Positions 23,850 through 34,897 of a stretch of 64,000 bases of DNA are shown in pieces. This DNA is from Mixophyes australis. Taxonomy: Eukaryota; Chordata; Amphibia; Anura; Limnodynastidae. The notes under the pieces are model-generated. The model did no database searches. It was given only the letters and a program-made list of their open reading frames with translations, and was not told the origin of the DNA. The position numbers and the translations under genes are program-made. Positions within the stretch are counted from its first letter, which is position 1; every line of letters starts with the position of its first letter. The stretch lies in contig JAVHZZ010000006.1 in assembly GCA_036250195.1 (NCBI GenBank), forward strand, positions 78,329,369 to 78,393,368, read 5' to 3'.

Positions 23850-23886
<37 letters not shown>
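23850..23886. repeat. (TA)n microsatellite
   Basis: About 18 TA dinucleotides. The open frames with IYIYIY across it on both strands are artefacts of the repeat. Confidence 0.95.
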
Positions 23887-23894
<8 letters not shown>

Positions 23895-24229
23895 TAAATG
23901 TGCAAATCTAGAAAATTCTCTGATACAATGTCCTATGCTTTTATGTGTGATAATAAACCACAGAAGCAAATAAATCACCTACTGAAATGCTTCATACAGG
24001 ACTGTAGAGTGGAACTTGCACAGTGTTCTGTGTGAATACAGCGGTTTTTTGTGTTTTATGGGTAGGAAGTTTTATTTTAAATTAGGTAACTGGACATAAC
24101 CTTTTGTTTGGGTGAGCACACTCCCTATACTGCTTTTTGACTTGCTTAAAAAATACTCATATAACCTAATGCATAGTACCTCAACTCAAGTACATAAAAA
24201 TCTGTTAAATGTATATGTTCTTTCTCTAG

Positions 24230-24418
24230 GTATTATTTGCCCTGATGTTAACTCCGCTTTTTAAGAAAGCAAAGCAGGCAGGTGGGATTGCATTCCTGGT
24301 AACACTTGTCCTTGGTTCGCTTGGCATTTTCATTGTTCTGAAAGAAGACTTCCCAAAGTCCTTTGTGTGGTTTTTTAGTCCATTCTGTCAATGCACATTC
24401 ATGATTGGTATAGCCCAG
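24230..24418 (+). CDS. abca5: ABCA5-like exon 4 of window: TM4-TM5 region
   Basis: 63 codons, phase 0 on both sides, acceptor ttctttctctag, donor gtaagtg. It reads VLFALMLTPLFKKAK at the start and FSPFCQCTFMIGIAQ at the end. Both strings are typical of ABCA5 membrane domain 1. The exon length is an exact multiple of three, so skipping it would keep the frame. Confidence 0.96.
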
Positions 24419-24446
24419 GTAAGTGTTATCTTTAAAAACTGAAATA

Positions 24447-24489
<43 letters not shown>

Positions 24490-25150
24490 CATACATACAT
24501 ACATATATACATACATACACCTACTGTGCGATTTCCCTGCCGAGGGTCAGTGAAGAGCACAACAAATGATTCATAAGGCTGTTATGCTGGGCACAGGGAG
24601 TAAATGGCACTGTACTGTGGTGGAAATTAGTTTGTCATTATGAGCACATGAAGTGGGGACCATGAGGCTGTTATGCTGTTGAGGCTTATGTTCGGGCTGT
24701 AGTGGGCACGATGTTATTATGTAGAGCATAAAGCTGTATATGGGGGGCATTGGAATTTACGTTATGAGTAACTGCACACACTTATTTACTTTCTCTGTTA
24801 TGGTGGGCACAGTACACAATTGGCCTTAAGGCATTAATGAGAGCAAGGCAAAAAAAAGAGTAAATTTTCTCCTGGACAAACTATGTTACAATGCAAGGGG
24901 TGCAAATTAGTTTATTATTTTGCACATAAGGAAAATACTGGTTTTTTTTGTCATATAGTACACTTATTCTTTAGACCTTTGTTTTTGCACTGAAATTTAA
25001 ATTTGACCTAGGACAGTGATGGCTAACCTTTTCGGCTTGGTGTGTCAAAAATCAGAAAAAAGTGTAAGCTTCCTCGGGTCGCGTGTCACTTAAAAAAAAT
25101 AAATATATAATTTAATAAAAATATAAAACAACACTACATAAGATTGCTTG

Positions 25151-25250
25151 TGGCCAGTATCTGGTTTCACCCTGTAGCCCAATGACAAATTATATATATA
25201 TATATATATAATTTGTCATTGGGCCACAGGGTGAAACCAGATACTGGCCA
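25151..25250. repeat. Foldback hairpin centred on a TA run
   Basis: Arms of about 45 bp (TGGCCAGTATCTGGTTTCAC and its complement at the other end) around a (TA)n centre at 25194-25210. The phrase GGCCAGTATCTG also occurs once more at 27408, so the hAT carries a further inverted relation to its right part. Confidence 0.85.
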
Positions 25251-25265
25251 CCAGCAATGTTATGT

Positions 25266-27173
25266 TAAAAAACAAACAAATACATCCGGGCGCTAATGCA
25301 ACCTAAAATAGGATAAACCAGCAGCTTTATGTGGGCTCCAGACCCATAGGGTAGAAAAACAATAATATACAAATAAAGCGCTAGGTGGATCCTACAAATT
25401 TTAATAAAAATATTATGCACAATTGTACACACAATGGTTTATGGCCATAAACATCCCCACAGGTCATATAAAATAAAAACATACAATGGGTATAATACAA
25501 CAAATAAACTTTTTAGGGGTATTGAATAAAAGCGCTGATGATGAAGTTGGTCTTGACTCATAAGAATCACCTTGAAGTTTTATCCAGATATTATATGAAT
25601 AAGATGATATTTAGCTTATGGATACGCTGGATCCCGTGGAAAATGTAATGTCCGCTTATTGACAAAAAACTTTTTTGTATATTGAGTCAACTGGACTGAA
25701 ACCAAATGTAAGTATATCGTGGAATTCTATCCGTATAAACAGTCAAAAAAAGGGGGTATAGGTATCCCACATACAGTTGTCTTGTAGTACTCTGTATAAG
25801 CGTGGTCAGCTGTTTTTGAATGTGTGCACACACCACTGAATATACATATATATCGACTGTGTTAGCGAATAAGTTCCACATAAATGTAGATAACATCCAC
25901 TACATAGCACATACCTTCTGTTGTGCAATTTGATCCACGTAATTAGAACATAATGCCTCACAGCAATGTTCTCTCCGTGAGGAGAGGTACCTTATGTTGA
26001 AATGCTGGATACGTTGTATTGCCAGCCTTTGTAGTCAGCGTACAGCTGCTAATCCCTGTTCTCGTCCTCACGGGTAAATAAGCTGAGTCTCTCTCCAGGC
26101 GCTGTATAAACGTGAAACCCCGGGGTTGTTCTATGCCAAGCATATATTCTCTCCAAAACAAATAGTCAGAACTGCTTGACGCGTTTCTCGGCGCCTGCCG
26201 TTTCATCAGAAGCATGTTCCCAATGTCCTCACTGCTTCATATTTAACTCCTAGACCTAGCAATCCTCCACTTAGCAACTTGTTTCAGAATTGGTCATGTG
26301 ACTTTCCAGGTTTATTTGATTATACCAATCAGTGGTGATCCGGAGATAAATGAGGACATACATATAGACAAATATAAAAAGGTTTCTGTCCGTAACACAA
26401 AAAAATCATAAAACAATTCCAGATATATTAATCAATCAATAGTATAAAAACTAAATAAGTGAACCTACATTTAAGTGGAAATATTCCACAAAGAGTTTTA
26501 TACATAAGCACTGCATTTCACATAGTTGACTCAGTCTCAAAACTATAATCAAAGCATAAATTGACTAACTAGATTGTACTTATTATTCAATAGATGGTTG
26601 AAATTGTAATAAATTGTACCTCTGTAAATGTCCCCATAAATATATATATCTAAAGATAATTAGATCCTCTGTACTCCTACAGAGGAATAACATAGCATGC
26701 CGATGACTACGCCCCTAAATATATGGCTATGTCGGTCTATACTATTGGGCAATAACAACTGTATGTGGGATACCTATACCCCCTTTTTTTGACTGTTTAT
26801 ACGGATAGAATTCCACGATATACTTACATTTGGTTTCAGTCCAGTTGACTCAATATACAAAAAAGTTTTTTGTCAATAAGCGGACATTACATTTTCCACG
26901 GGATCCAGCGTATCCATAAGCTAAATATCATCTTATTCATATAATATCTGGATAAAACTTCAAGGTGATTCTTATGAGTCAAGACCAACTTCATCATCAG
27001 CGCTTTTATTCAATACCCCTGAAAAGTTTATTTGTTGTATTATACCCATTGTATGTTTTTATTTTATATGACCTGTGGGGATGTTTATGGCCATAAACCA
27101 TTGTGTGTACAATTGTGCATAATATTTTTATTAAAATTTGTAGGATCCACCTAGCGCTTTATTTGTATATTAT
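25266..27173 (-). mobile_element. Foldback Penelope-like element with 13-bp duplication and 419-bp inverted repeats
   Basis: The insertion is bounded by a perfect 13-bp direct repeat AGCAATGTTATGT (25253-25265 and 27174-27186). Inside, arms 25362-25780 and 26755-27173 are inverted copies, each 419 bp, with one mismatch noticed (TTTTTAGGGG against TTTTCAGGGG). The 974-bp spacer carries, on the minus strand, a hammerhead-like motif (about 26209-26175). Variable-length duplication, inverted terminal copies and the ribozyme-like motif fit non-coding Penelope-like (pLTR) sequence. No RT or GIY-YIG is present. Confidence 0.7.
26175..26209 (-). ncRNA. Hammerhead-ribozyme-like motif
   Basis: The minus strand reads CTGATGA, then a short GC hairpin (CGGC..GCCG), then GAAACGCGTC. 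CUGAnGA and GAAA are the two conserved core strands of hammerhead ribozymes. Stem II is imperfect (an A·A next to the core), so self-cleavage is doubtful. It fits the known presence of hammerheads in Penelope-like terminal repeats. Confidence 0.5.
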
Positions 27174-27203
27174 AGCAATGTTATGTAGTGTTTTTATTAA
27201 TAG

Positions 27204-27376
27204 ACAAAAGACTCCATTTCTGGTGAGCCTGCAGGGTATGCAGAGCTGTGTGATTATATATAAATATTGTATTATAGGATAAAAAAAAACTTTTTTAATC
27301 CTATAATACAATATTTATATATAATCAGACAGCTCTGCATACCCTGCAGGCTCACCAGAAATGGAGTCTTTTGTCT
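27204..27376. repeat. Long hairpin in nested hAT
   Basis: Inverted arms GACAAAAGACTCCATTTCTG and its complement, with the continuing match through CCTGCAGGGTATGCAGAGCT and the AT-rich segment, around a poly-A/T centre at 27281-27297. Almost perfect over about 80 bp per arm. Confidence 0.85.
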
Positions 27377-28346
27377 ACAAATAAAAACACTACATAACAT
27401 TGCTGTTGGCCAGTATCTGAGGCTATTTTACTATTAAATATTATAAATAGCCTTTACAAGCCCTACCGTGCTCCAGGGAAGCGCGCCATTGAAGTAATGC
27501 CGGGAGATATACACAAGGGAGGAGCTGCTGCGACTGCGCGTGCGCAGCAGCTCCATTTCGTCGACGGGGAGATGTACAGCAGCCGCGGCGCTGTCAAAGA
27601 AGCGTCCGCGGCTGCTGTACAGAAAAAATATTTGGTATGTTTAAAACAGGCAGTTTGACTGAATCGCCTGGCGTGTCAGTCAAACTGCCTCCGCGTGTCA
27701 CGAGTCACACGCGTGTCATAGGTTAGCCATCACTGACCTAGGACATGCCCTACCTCAACTATAAATCTGTCCCCGCATTTTAAATGTACCTCCCCCTCCA
27801 ATGCAACATGGTTTTGCCAAGGTGCAAAGTTACTCCTTTTTTTTTTGCTTTGCTCTCCTTAATGACTTAGGCCCTATATGTGTTTCCTTACTGAGCTGTA
27901 CCAGGTTTTCTCTTTCTCAATCGCCCCATCCCTACACCGTGCTTGCAATCCACCACGTAAGTCCCTAAAAAATGTGGTGCTCCTTATCTTAAGAAGTTGT
28001 ACAGCACTGGAATGCAAAGCAATATGTAAATTATACAATGCAATATTGGACACATTTTCCCACAGCCAAAATTCTCGCGGCGCATAAATACCGTTATTAC
28101 GGTACTTTTCTCGCTGGATTTCAGCTCGCGGCTCATGGAGCTACAAGCTGAAATCTGGCCTACTATTACCGTGATAACGGTAATAGTTTCACTACCTATT
28201 GATTGCATGTTGATTCTCATTAGGAGATATCTGTAAATCAGATCAAATTAGATTATTGTTGTATATACATGATTTCAAGTAAAATATTATCATAAATATA
28301 GTGTTGTGTTGCACAGCTTTCATAACACATATCATTTGCTTTCCAG

Positions 28347-28494
28347 ATAATGCTCCTAGAGGAACATGGAAAAGGTGCTCAAATATATAATCTGAAGGAA
28401 GGACCATATCCCCTTATAATTACCTTTATTTTTCTTGTTGTGGACAGCGTAATGTATCTGCTTCTGGCTTCATACCTTGATCAGATTCTCCCTG
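28347..28494 (+). CDS. abca5: ABCA5-like exon 5 of window: TM6
   Basis: 49 codons plus one base. The acceptor is tgctttccag and the donor is gtatga. Residues 21-49 form a clear membrane helix (YPLIITFIFLVVDSVMYLLL) followed by ASYLDQILPG, the conserved end of TM6 in ABCA proteins (YLDQV.PGEFG in ABCA5). Confidence 0.95.
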
Positions 28495-30704
28495 GTATGA
28501 AATGAATCTTCTTTTATTTAATATGATTCATTAGATGTTTTCAATGCAATTGTGGAAATATGGTTTTCTTGGTGTGATCATGTTAAGGTTAATAATGTAA
28601 TTCTGAAAGTCTTTCAGTAACAGTGGTTTAATAATGGTTTATTGGTGAAGTTATAAAGGGATGCCCCATACAATTTGTCTGGCTTCTGCATAGTGCAAAC
28701 GGTAGGATCCATTCAGTCCTATTGAATAGAATGCTATTCTATATTCAGCTCTTTGGAATAGGACAGGATGAATAGCACTGAATGGATTGAGTCTTCGTGC
28801 TCCAGTGCCTGCTACGGCACATACAACACTTTTAGGCTGTTTGTGTGAAGTAGTGGGGAGGTCCGAAGGTTGGAGCCCTCCCCTATTTGTTGTTGGTGGG
28901 CGTGCAGGATTTTCTGAATGGTGTTTTGGCCAAAAGTAGGCAACCACTTTGAAGTACTCCATTCAGAATAAAACAACACAGTAACCCCCTCCCCCCCCCC
29001 CCCCAACAAGCAGAACTACTGTGGTCAAGTACCCCACCTTTTTTGAAATGTTCATACTCAGGTACCTGACAATGGTCAATCTACCTACTGCAGGAGACTG
29101 AAGAAATGAAAGCCCTAAAAATCATCAACTCTGTCTTGTGTTGAGAACACTGAGGGCCTAATTCATCAAGGCACATATTTTGAGCGTAACCCGCGTTTAG
29201 TATTATACACACGTATTTCAACTGTGCGTACTCCCGAATTCATTAAGGCATGAATCTCAAGACACGTGTGCTGTTGAAATCGGGGGCAGGTCTGCTGTGC
29301 TGTACTATACAAGACGCTGAAGGATATGTCCAATAACTATGTGGATTATAACTTTTCATAAGAACACACTGAAAAAGAAAAATATTTCATTAATGTCACC
29401 TGTTGATGATATTAATATTAATGATAAATGAAATGCATTTTTACAGTTGCTCGTGATTGCAAACACATGTTATAACATGCATCCGGGACTGTCATCACCA
29501 CTGATAAGGACTTAGAGTAGCCCTTTGACTGGAGAAAGAGATGCTAAAAAAAATGAAAGAAGTTAATTTGAGACGCCCAGAGCTGCATTCAGATGTGGAT
29601 ATTGCGCTTGAGTTTGGCACGCCCCTACTGTACATCGACTAGAGCAAAACGCCCTTTCCCGCCCCATTCACTCAATGAAATTGTAGACTGTTGTAAGTGT
29701 CCTTTGCGTACAAGGAAGCAGTGAACAGGGCTGCATGCATAGAGGTATGTCCTGGTTCTGGGCATACGCAAAGAGAATTTGCGTCCGATATGCTTAAAAT
29801 CGGCAAATGCGTGTCAATCAGATCCAGAGCGTATGGCATAATTGTTGTTGAATCAGAGCTTTCAACACAAAATATATTGGAAAACTGAAATTCAGAATTG
29901 TGCCTCCTTTAGCTTGAGAATTGACCTGGCATTGGGGACGTTTGTATCTCAGAATTTGTGGGAGTTCTTTAAAGATGAAAAATTGATTCCCTTTTGCAAT
30001 TTTTTATTTGTTAGATACATGGGTAGCATCAGTGCAGGAGAGGATCTACTACCATTCATACATACAGATTGGCTATTTCTGGGGGAGGTTAAGTGTTTGG
30101 TTTTTTTTGTTTTTTTTAAAGAAATACTTGAAAAAAAGGGGAATTGTCTTTTAAAATATATTTCAGTGATGTTTAAATTACTCGTGTCCTGAACCTTGTT
30201 GTTTCTGTGGGATTCAGTTTATTCATGATCAGACGTTCATAAATTAATACATTGTGGAAATTTGGTGGAGTGTTACAAATAATTAAAGCAGTAGCGGCAG
30301 GTTAGAGCTCTGCAGAAATGGGAAGCTGTCTCATGTCACTTACCAGGGATGTAAAATACTGGCAGAGTATGTAAAGATCGCTTTTATAAAGCCAAATGTA
30401 ATTATGTTAGCAAAATGTATCCTATTAAAGAATGTGTTAAATAATTATGTACAAATGAATTCTAGCTATGTTAAATCTTGAATGTCCATCTGCTGACTTG
30501 TTTTATAAAAATTACATTTCAAACTATTGCATTGCTTTCACAAAATGAAGATAACATTTGTGCCAGTATATACTATATGCATGTATATGTTGTCATAAAC
30601 TAGTGCAATTTGCTTTATACAAATAAAATCATAGTGGAACAAACCATTAAAAACAGAGTACACAAGAAAGCATTAATCGAAAACAAAAAATACAGGTCGA
30701 CTAC

Positions 30705-31390
30705 ACTCAACTCTACCTCTTATCTCCTGATCTCTCCCCTTCCCTTCTCTTTCAGATGTCCAGTTGTGTCTCTTTCATATTCTCCTCGATGTCCTTACGC
30801 TTTCTCAAACTTAACATGGCAAAAACTAAACTCATTGTCTTCCCTCCAACAAGAGTCTCCTCCCCTCCCGACCTCTCTATCAATGTTGACAACACCACTA
30901 TAACCTCTATTCCCCAATTCGACTGCCTGGGTGTCATTCTGGACTCCTCCCTCTCCTTTGCCCCTGACATTCAATCTCTTGCCCAATCTTTTCGCTTCCA
31001 GCTCCACAACATTGTCCGTATCAAATCCTTCCTATCCCAGCATGCCATCAAAATTGTTATCCACTAACTAATTATTTCTCATCTCGACTACTGCAACCTT
31101 CTCCTTACTGGCCTCCCCTGCTCCTATCTTACTCCTCTTCAATCTAATGGTGCAGCTAGACTTATCTTCCTCTCTTGCCGCTCCACATCTGTCTCCCCTC
31201 TCTGCCAAACCTTACGCTAGCTCACCTTTACATACAGATTCCTCTTCAAACTCCTCACCCTCAGATACAAGGCCATCTCCAACTCCAATGCTTCCTACCC
31301 CACCCAACCTCATCTCCATACAAACTTCCTCCCACCCCAGCCGGTTATAGTTTCAAATGGTCATTGGGAACCCACCTGTTTATAAAAGCC
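30705..31390 (+). pseudogene. L2/CR1-like LINE reverse-transcriptase 3' fragment
   Basis: Degenerate translation gives LRFLKLNMAKTKLIVFPPTR, CLGVILDSSLSF, RFQLHNIVRIKSFLSQ, ISHLDYCNLLLTGLP and AARLIFLS. This is the thumb/C-terminal RT region typical of L2/CR1-clade LINEs (KTE.L.F....LGV.LD..LSF...I......R..L......H..I.SRLDYCN.LL.GLP). Stops and frame changes are present. Confidence 0.75.
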
Positions 31391-31762
31391 TACCAGTCCT
31401 CCACTTAACCATTTCACCATGTAGTATACCTTACCCTCTTTCATCTTCCATCTCTCCCACTCTTGCTTCTTGGGCTCAGATCCCCTTACATTGACTCACC
31501 TCCGTGTGTCAATAATTAAAAAAAAAGGATCAAGTGTATCCTGCGCTCCTAACCAAAAGCTTCTTTAATAATTTAGAACAGGGATATACACTTACCCAAA
31601 AAGTGACAAACCAAATGAATATGTGACTAAAAATTTAAGCGCTATTATATGTTTGTTGTATTTTCAAAAATGTGAATTGTAAGAAAACAGAATCCTCTCT
31701 ATCATGTAACAAATTGAACAATCCCACAAATAAAACAGACTTGATAACGAAATCCAAGTGAC

Positions 31763-31882
31763 AAAACTAAACTCATTGTCTTCCCTCCAACAAGAGTCTC
31801 CTCCCCTCCCAACCTCTATCAATTTTGACAACACCACTATCTCCTCTATTCCCTAATTCCACTGGTTGGGTGTCATTCTGGA
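31763..31882 (+). repeat. Partial duplicate of the LINE fragment
   Basis: Repeats 30825-30948 (AAACTAAACTCATTGTCTTC onwards through GGGTGTCATTCTGGAC) with a short deletion and several substitutions. It is either a second insertion of the same LINE family or a local duplication. Confidence 0.75.
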
Positions 31883-32571
31883 CAAAAAAATATATACTTA
31901 TGTTCTGATAAAGGATAAATTATCTCTTCCCTCACATGCCAACCTGCCTATCAGATTTTCTCACACGTCACCTTCGGCCTGCCAGCTTTTCTCTCACATG
32001 CCCCCGCTTCCCACCAGCTTTGTTCATAACTGCCTTATTTGACACTCTGCTCACCAGCTTTTCTCTCCCATGCCTCTGCCAAACAACTTTCCTCACACAT
32101 GGAACCTCATTTGACCAGGGTACCCCATATTACCCCTTCTTCTTACCTGATTTTCCTCCAGTGCTGTCCGCTACACAGGAACCTTGCTGCAGCGCGTCTC
32201 CAATATGTAACGTGACTGCAGCAGTCAAATGACGCAGAGACAAAGCAGCAGGAAGGACCGCCCCTGCTGCCCTGTCAGTGTAGCTGCCGAGTCGTCGGCT
32301 TTCTATTAACCTTTTAAGGTGCCCCTTTTGTTGACCTCTTCACGTGGAGATCCCAGCTGCCTAAAGATAGCACCGGTCTTGACTTTATGCATTTCATTCA
32401 AGACTGTGTAAACTAGCAAAAATCTATTCAAAGCTAGAGTATAAATTGACACTCAATTGTTTGCCTATAAATAACATGAACTTGAGCTATAAACATAATT
32501 AGTGTTACAGTTTGACATTTGTTTGGAAGTTATTGTAATATAAATTAAATGTCTTTCTGTTTTGGAAACAG

Positions 32572-32740
32572 GTGAGTATGGACTAAGACGGACACCTCTT
32601 TTCTTTCTAAAACCATCTTACTGGTCAAAAAGGAGGAGAAACTATGGAGTACTGAATGAAAGCTTTTTCAGCACTAACACAGACCTGAGTGAAATGGTTG
32701 AGCCTGTACCTCTGGGACTGCATGGAAAAGAAGCTATCAG
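32572..32740 (+). CDS. abca5: ABCA5-like exon 6 of window: cytoplasmic linker between TM6 and NBD1
   Basis: Two bases, 55 codons, two bases. The acceptor is gttttggaaacag and the donor is gtattt. It begins EYGLRRTPLFFLKPSYWSK, the conserved post-TM6 motif (EFG.R.....FLKPSYW), and ends KEAIR, leading into the first NBD1 strand. The middle (about residues 24-45) is polar and less conserved. Confidence 0.96.
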
Positions 32741-34838
32741 GTATTTGTTACTAAAAATTGTAATGTTATAGCTTTTTAGTGTGATGAAGACAGCCATAGT
32801 AGAATTCACCAAGATGGGTGTAATTAAATGTTCAGCTATCACATCTTGTCCTCTTTGGACACAAGTCACTTTGCAAATTATATAATTTATTGAAGCCATG
32901 CCTTTATAATACTGTCTTTCAATAACTATAGTAAAAGTGCAAAAAATATTATAAACAAGTCAGATGAATACATTTTCTTATAAAGATGCATTTGGCACCA
33001 CAATATTCCTGCACTAGTTTGACAACCACCTTACATCATTACTTTGTGATGTTTTAAACATTTTTTTTAAACATTTAGAGCTTGGATTGGCTATATTCTT
33101 CAAACGTGCATTCACATGCATTCATCATGAGTTGCTTGAGTTGACATATCGTTGTTATATATTAACGTAAAAATAACACACCATGAACAATTCCTCAATA
33201 TGGGGCCCATTTATTATTTGGCGCATTTTCCCCTGTAATTATCATCCCTTATCAAAACAATAAGGGATGATATAACGCAGTCATGCCGGGGCAGCGCATC
33301 TAGTAAGAGACTGTCCTGGTGATGACTCTACTTTACTAACAACTTCGGCCCAGAGTCTTACTGCACATATGTGACCTTAGACCTTATGTGCGATGTTTAG
33401 CCTAATGCAGGAGATATCTTTGAGATCTCCTGCGTTAGACTTTTGTTAAATAACTAAGTTACTAAATTATGCCTAAACCATGCGTAAAAAGCCATTTCCG
33501 CATGGTTTAAGGCTTAATAAATATGCCCCCTATCTCCCCAGTCAAGAACTTCAGAGGAGTCTCCAAGCACTCCGTCTGTTAGTCAGACACAATATGCAGA
33601 TCCAGGGGATTGCTTTGGGAGTTGGGAAACAGTGTGATTGTAAATTGGTAGGTATGTGGAAATTACTGCTCCTGTTGTTTACACTTAGCGAACTAATGAT
33701 ATACACATGTTGGCAGTAAACATAATATCTATTGGTTTCTTAAAATTAGTTTATTTACATATTGGCAAAAAGTAAATTGCATTAACATATGTGGACCAAA
33801 CATACTATCACTTAGTACATGCTGCTTTGTTGCATTTTCTCTAATAGAGTTTGAGTTCACTATGCTAATTTATGTATTACAATATCCCTGGTTTGCTAGA
33901 TTGGGCATGGACCATCTGTGACTCTCCAGGTATTGTGAAACTACAGCCCACAGCCAGCCTATACTGGGACTGCACAACACCTGTAGAGCCACAGGTTGTC
34001 CAGGCCTATGCTAGCTGCACTATATATGTAGTAAAGTGTTTTTCAACACTTTTCTCCTTGCAACACTTACTAGCACACCCCATGTGCCTGCACTAAAGTT
34101 ACAATCTAACTTCACAAGTACAGGGACACAGATGTACACAAACCAGGCTTAGTTTAGGTAAACCAATTGACCTCCCAGTATGTCTTTGTATAAGACACAC
34201 ATCTGTAATGAACCCCTTTGAAACAAATAGTAGGCTGTGCCCCCATGTGACAGTAGACGTGTGTCACAAAGGTAGGGCAAGGCCAGTACGGGACACAAGA
34301 CAGGAAGTGAGTGAGTTTTATGTTAAGCTAGCTGTTTATTAAAAAAAACTAAGCTGGATTCTGCTAAATGTTTTGGAGAGAAGTAGGGTGTATTTTCATT
34401 GTTTACCCTATATTATTTTTATATATGTAGCTTTACGCTGCTGTCTGCCAGAAGGAGTGATTGAAGTATATATGCCTGAAAGCTGTTTCTGGAGCAGAGT
34501 TGTGTTGTGTGTAGAATCAAAATATTACATATGATGCTGCTTTGCTCAAAAAGGGGCTATACCTAGTGATTATAACAGCTTCACCTTCCTGGGCTGGTAC
34601 AGGAGGCCAAATGCTAGATCAGTTTATGGACAAAGGGAAGCCCTATTGGGCGTCCCAGTACTGGTCAGGGACCAGCCCTGGAAAGTTGCCACTCTTGACA
34701 GCCCACCCACTGTATTACTACTCAAGTACACCTAAAAGTGCTATCCATATTTCCATACTGATTTTCTAATCACCAATATTGATTTCAAACTGAAAGTTAT
34801 TGTAACAAGTGCTTAATTTCTTTTTTGTTGTCACCTAG
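32741..34838 (+). other. Intron F of the ABCA5-like gene
   Basis: A 2.1-kb intron with one MITE (33202-33530). 33890-34010 resembles fragments of dispersed repeats (CTACAGCCCACAGCCAGCC, GAGCCACAGGTTG). The remainder is AT-rich and unassigned. Confidence 0.8.
33202..33530. mobile_element. MITE with GGGGCATATTTATTA-type ends and TAT duplication
   Basis: 329 bp with left end GGGGCCCATTTATTA and right end TAATAAATATGCCCCC, flanked by TAT on both sides (33199-33201, 33531-33533). The 3-bp duplication suggests the PIF/Harbinger type. An internal inverted repeat TCATCCCTTAT/ATAAGGGATGAT lies at 33243-33272. Confidence 0.7.
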
Positions 34839-34897
34839 AATTAAAAATATTCATAAGTATTTCAAGAAGGAGAACCAGCAGATACAAGCCCTACAAG
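34839..34897 (+). CDS. abca5: ABCA5-like exon 7 of window: first strand of NBD1
   Basis: A short 59-nt exon: one base completes Arg, then 19 codons (IKNIHKYFKKENQQIQALQ) and one base. The acceptor is gttgtcacctag and the donor is gtaaga. It corresponds to the A-loop region of NBD1 (I..I.K.Y + K/E-rich + ALR/Q). The aromatic residue stacking on adenine is presumably the Tyr in HKYF. It is separated from the Walker A exon by a 9-kb intron containing an L1. Confidence 0.92.

Larger units (their letters stand above)
18422..24229 (+). other. Intron C of the ABCA5-like gene
   Basis: A 5.8-kb phase-0 intron containing a PIF-like MITE, a Penelope-like remnant, a possible LTR-like block, a hAT deletion derivative and a TA microsatellite (listed separately). 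18422-19240, 22420-22690 and 23340-23840 hold nothing I can identify. Confidence 0.85.
25014..27735. mobile_element. hAT element nested in MITE, with 8-bp duplication
   Basis: The termini CAGTGATGGCTAACCTTTT and AGGTTAGCCATCACTG are inverted repeats flanked by perfect ACCTAGGA duplications (25006-25013, 27736-27743). No transposase is visible. Its own sequence (25014-25265 plus 27187-27735) contains two strong foldbacks (25151-25250; about 27204-27376) and is split by the Penelope-like insertion at 25266-27173. Confidence 0.88.
24822..27874. mobile_element. Outer MITE of a three-level nest
   Basis: The left part 24822-25005 (TAATGAGAGCAAGGCAAAAA) and right part 27744-27874 (TTTGCTCTCCTTAATGACTT, AGGCCC) are the two halves of the same MITE family seen whole at 16652-16957. 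They were split by the hAT insertion at 25014-27735. Without the insertion it would be about 320 bp. Confidence 0.78.
24419..28346 (+). other. Intron D of the ABCA5-like gene
   Basis: A 3.9-kb intron dominated by one nested transposon stack (24822-27874). 24450-24520 is (TA)n followed by (CATA)n. 24520-24820 is unassigned. 28060-28200 contains an inverted-repeat patch (ACCGTTATTACGGTAC and ACCGTGATAACGGT flanking GCTCGCGGCTCATGG), probably another MITE. Confidence 0.8.
28495..32571 (+). other. Intron E of the ABCA5-like gene
   Basis: A 4.1-kb intron. 28640-28800 has a small imperfect inverted repeat (TAGGATCCATTCAGT / ACTGAATGGAT). 29153-29830 begins GGGCCTAATTCATCAAGGCA, a typical DNA-transposon end, but its partner was not found. 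29830-30600 has no assignment. 30700-31390 and 31763-31882 are LINE fragments. 31500-31740 is AT-rich with poly-A. 31900-32330 is a C/T-rich tract with recurring CACCAGCTTTTCTCTC phrases. Confidence 0.75.
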
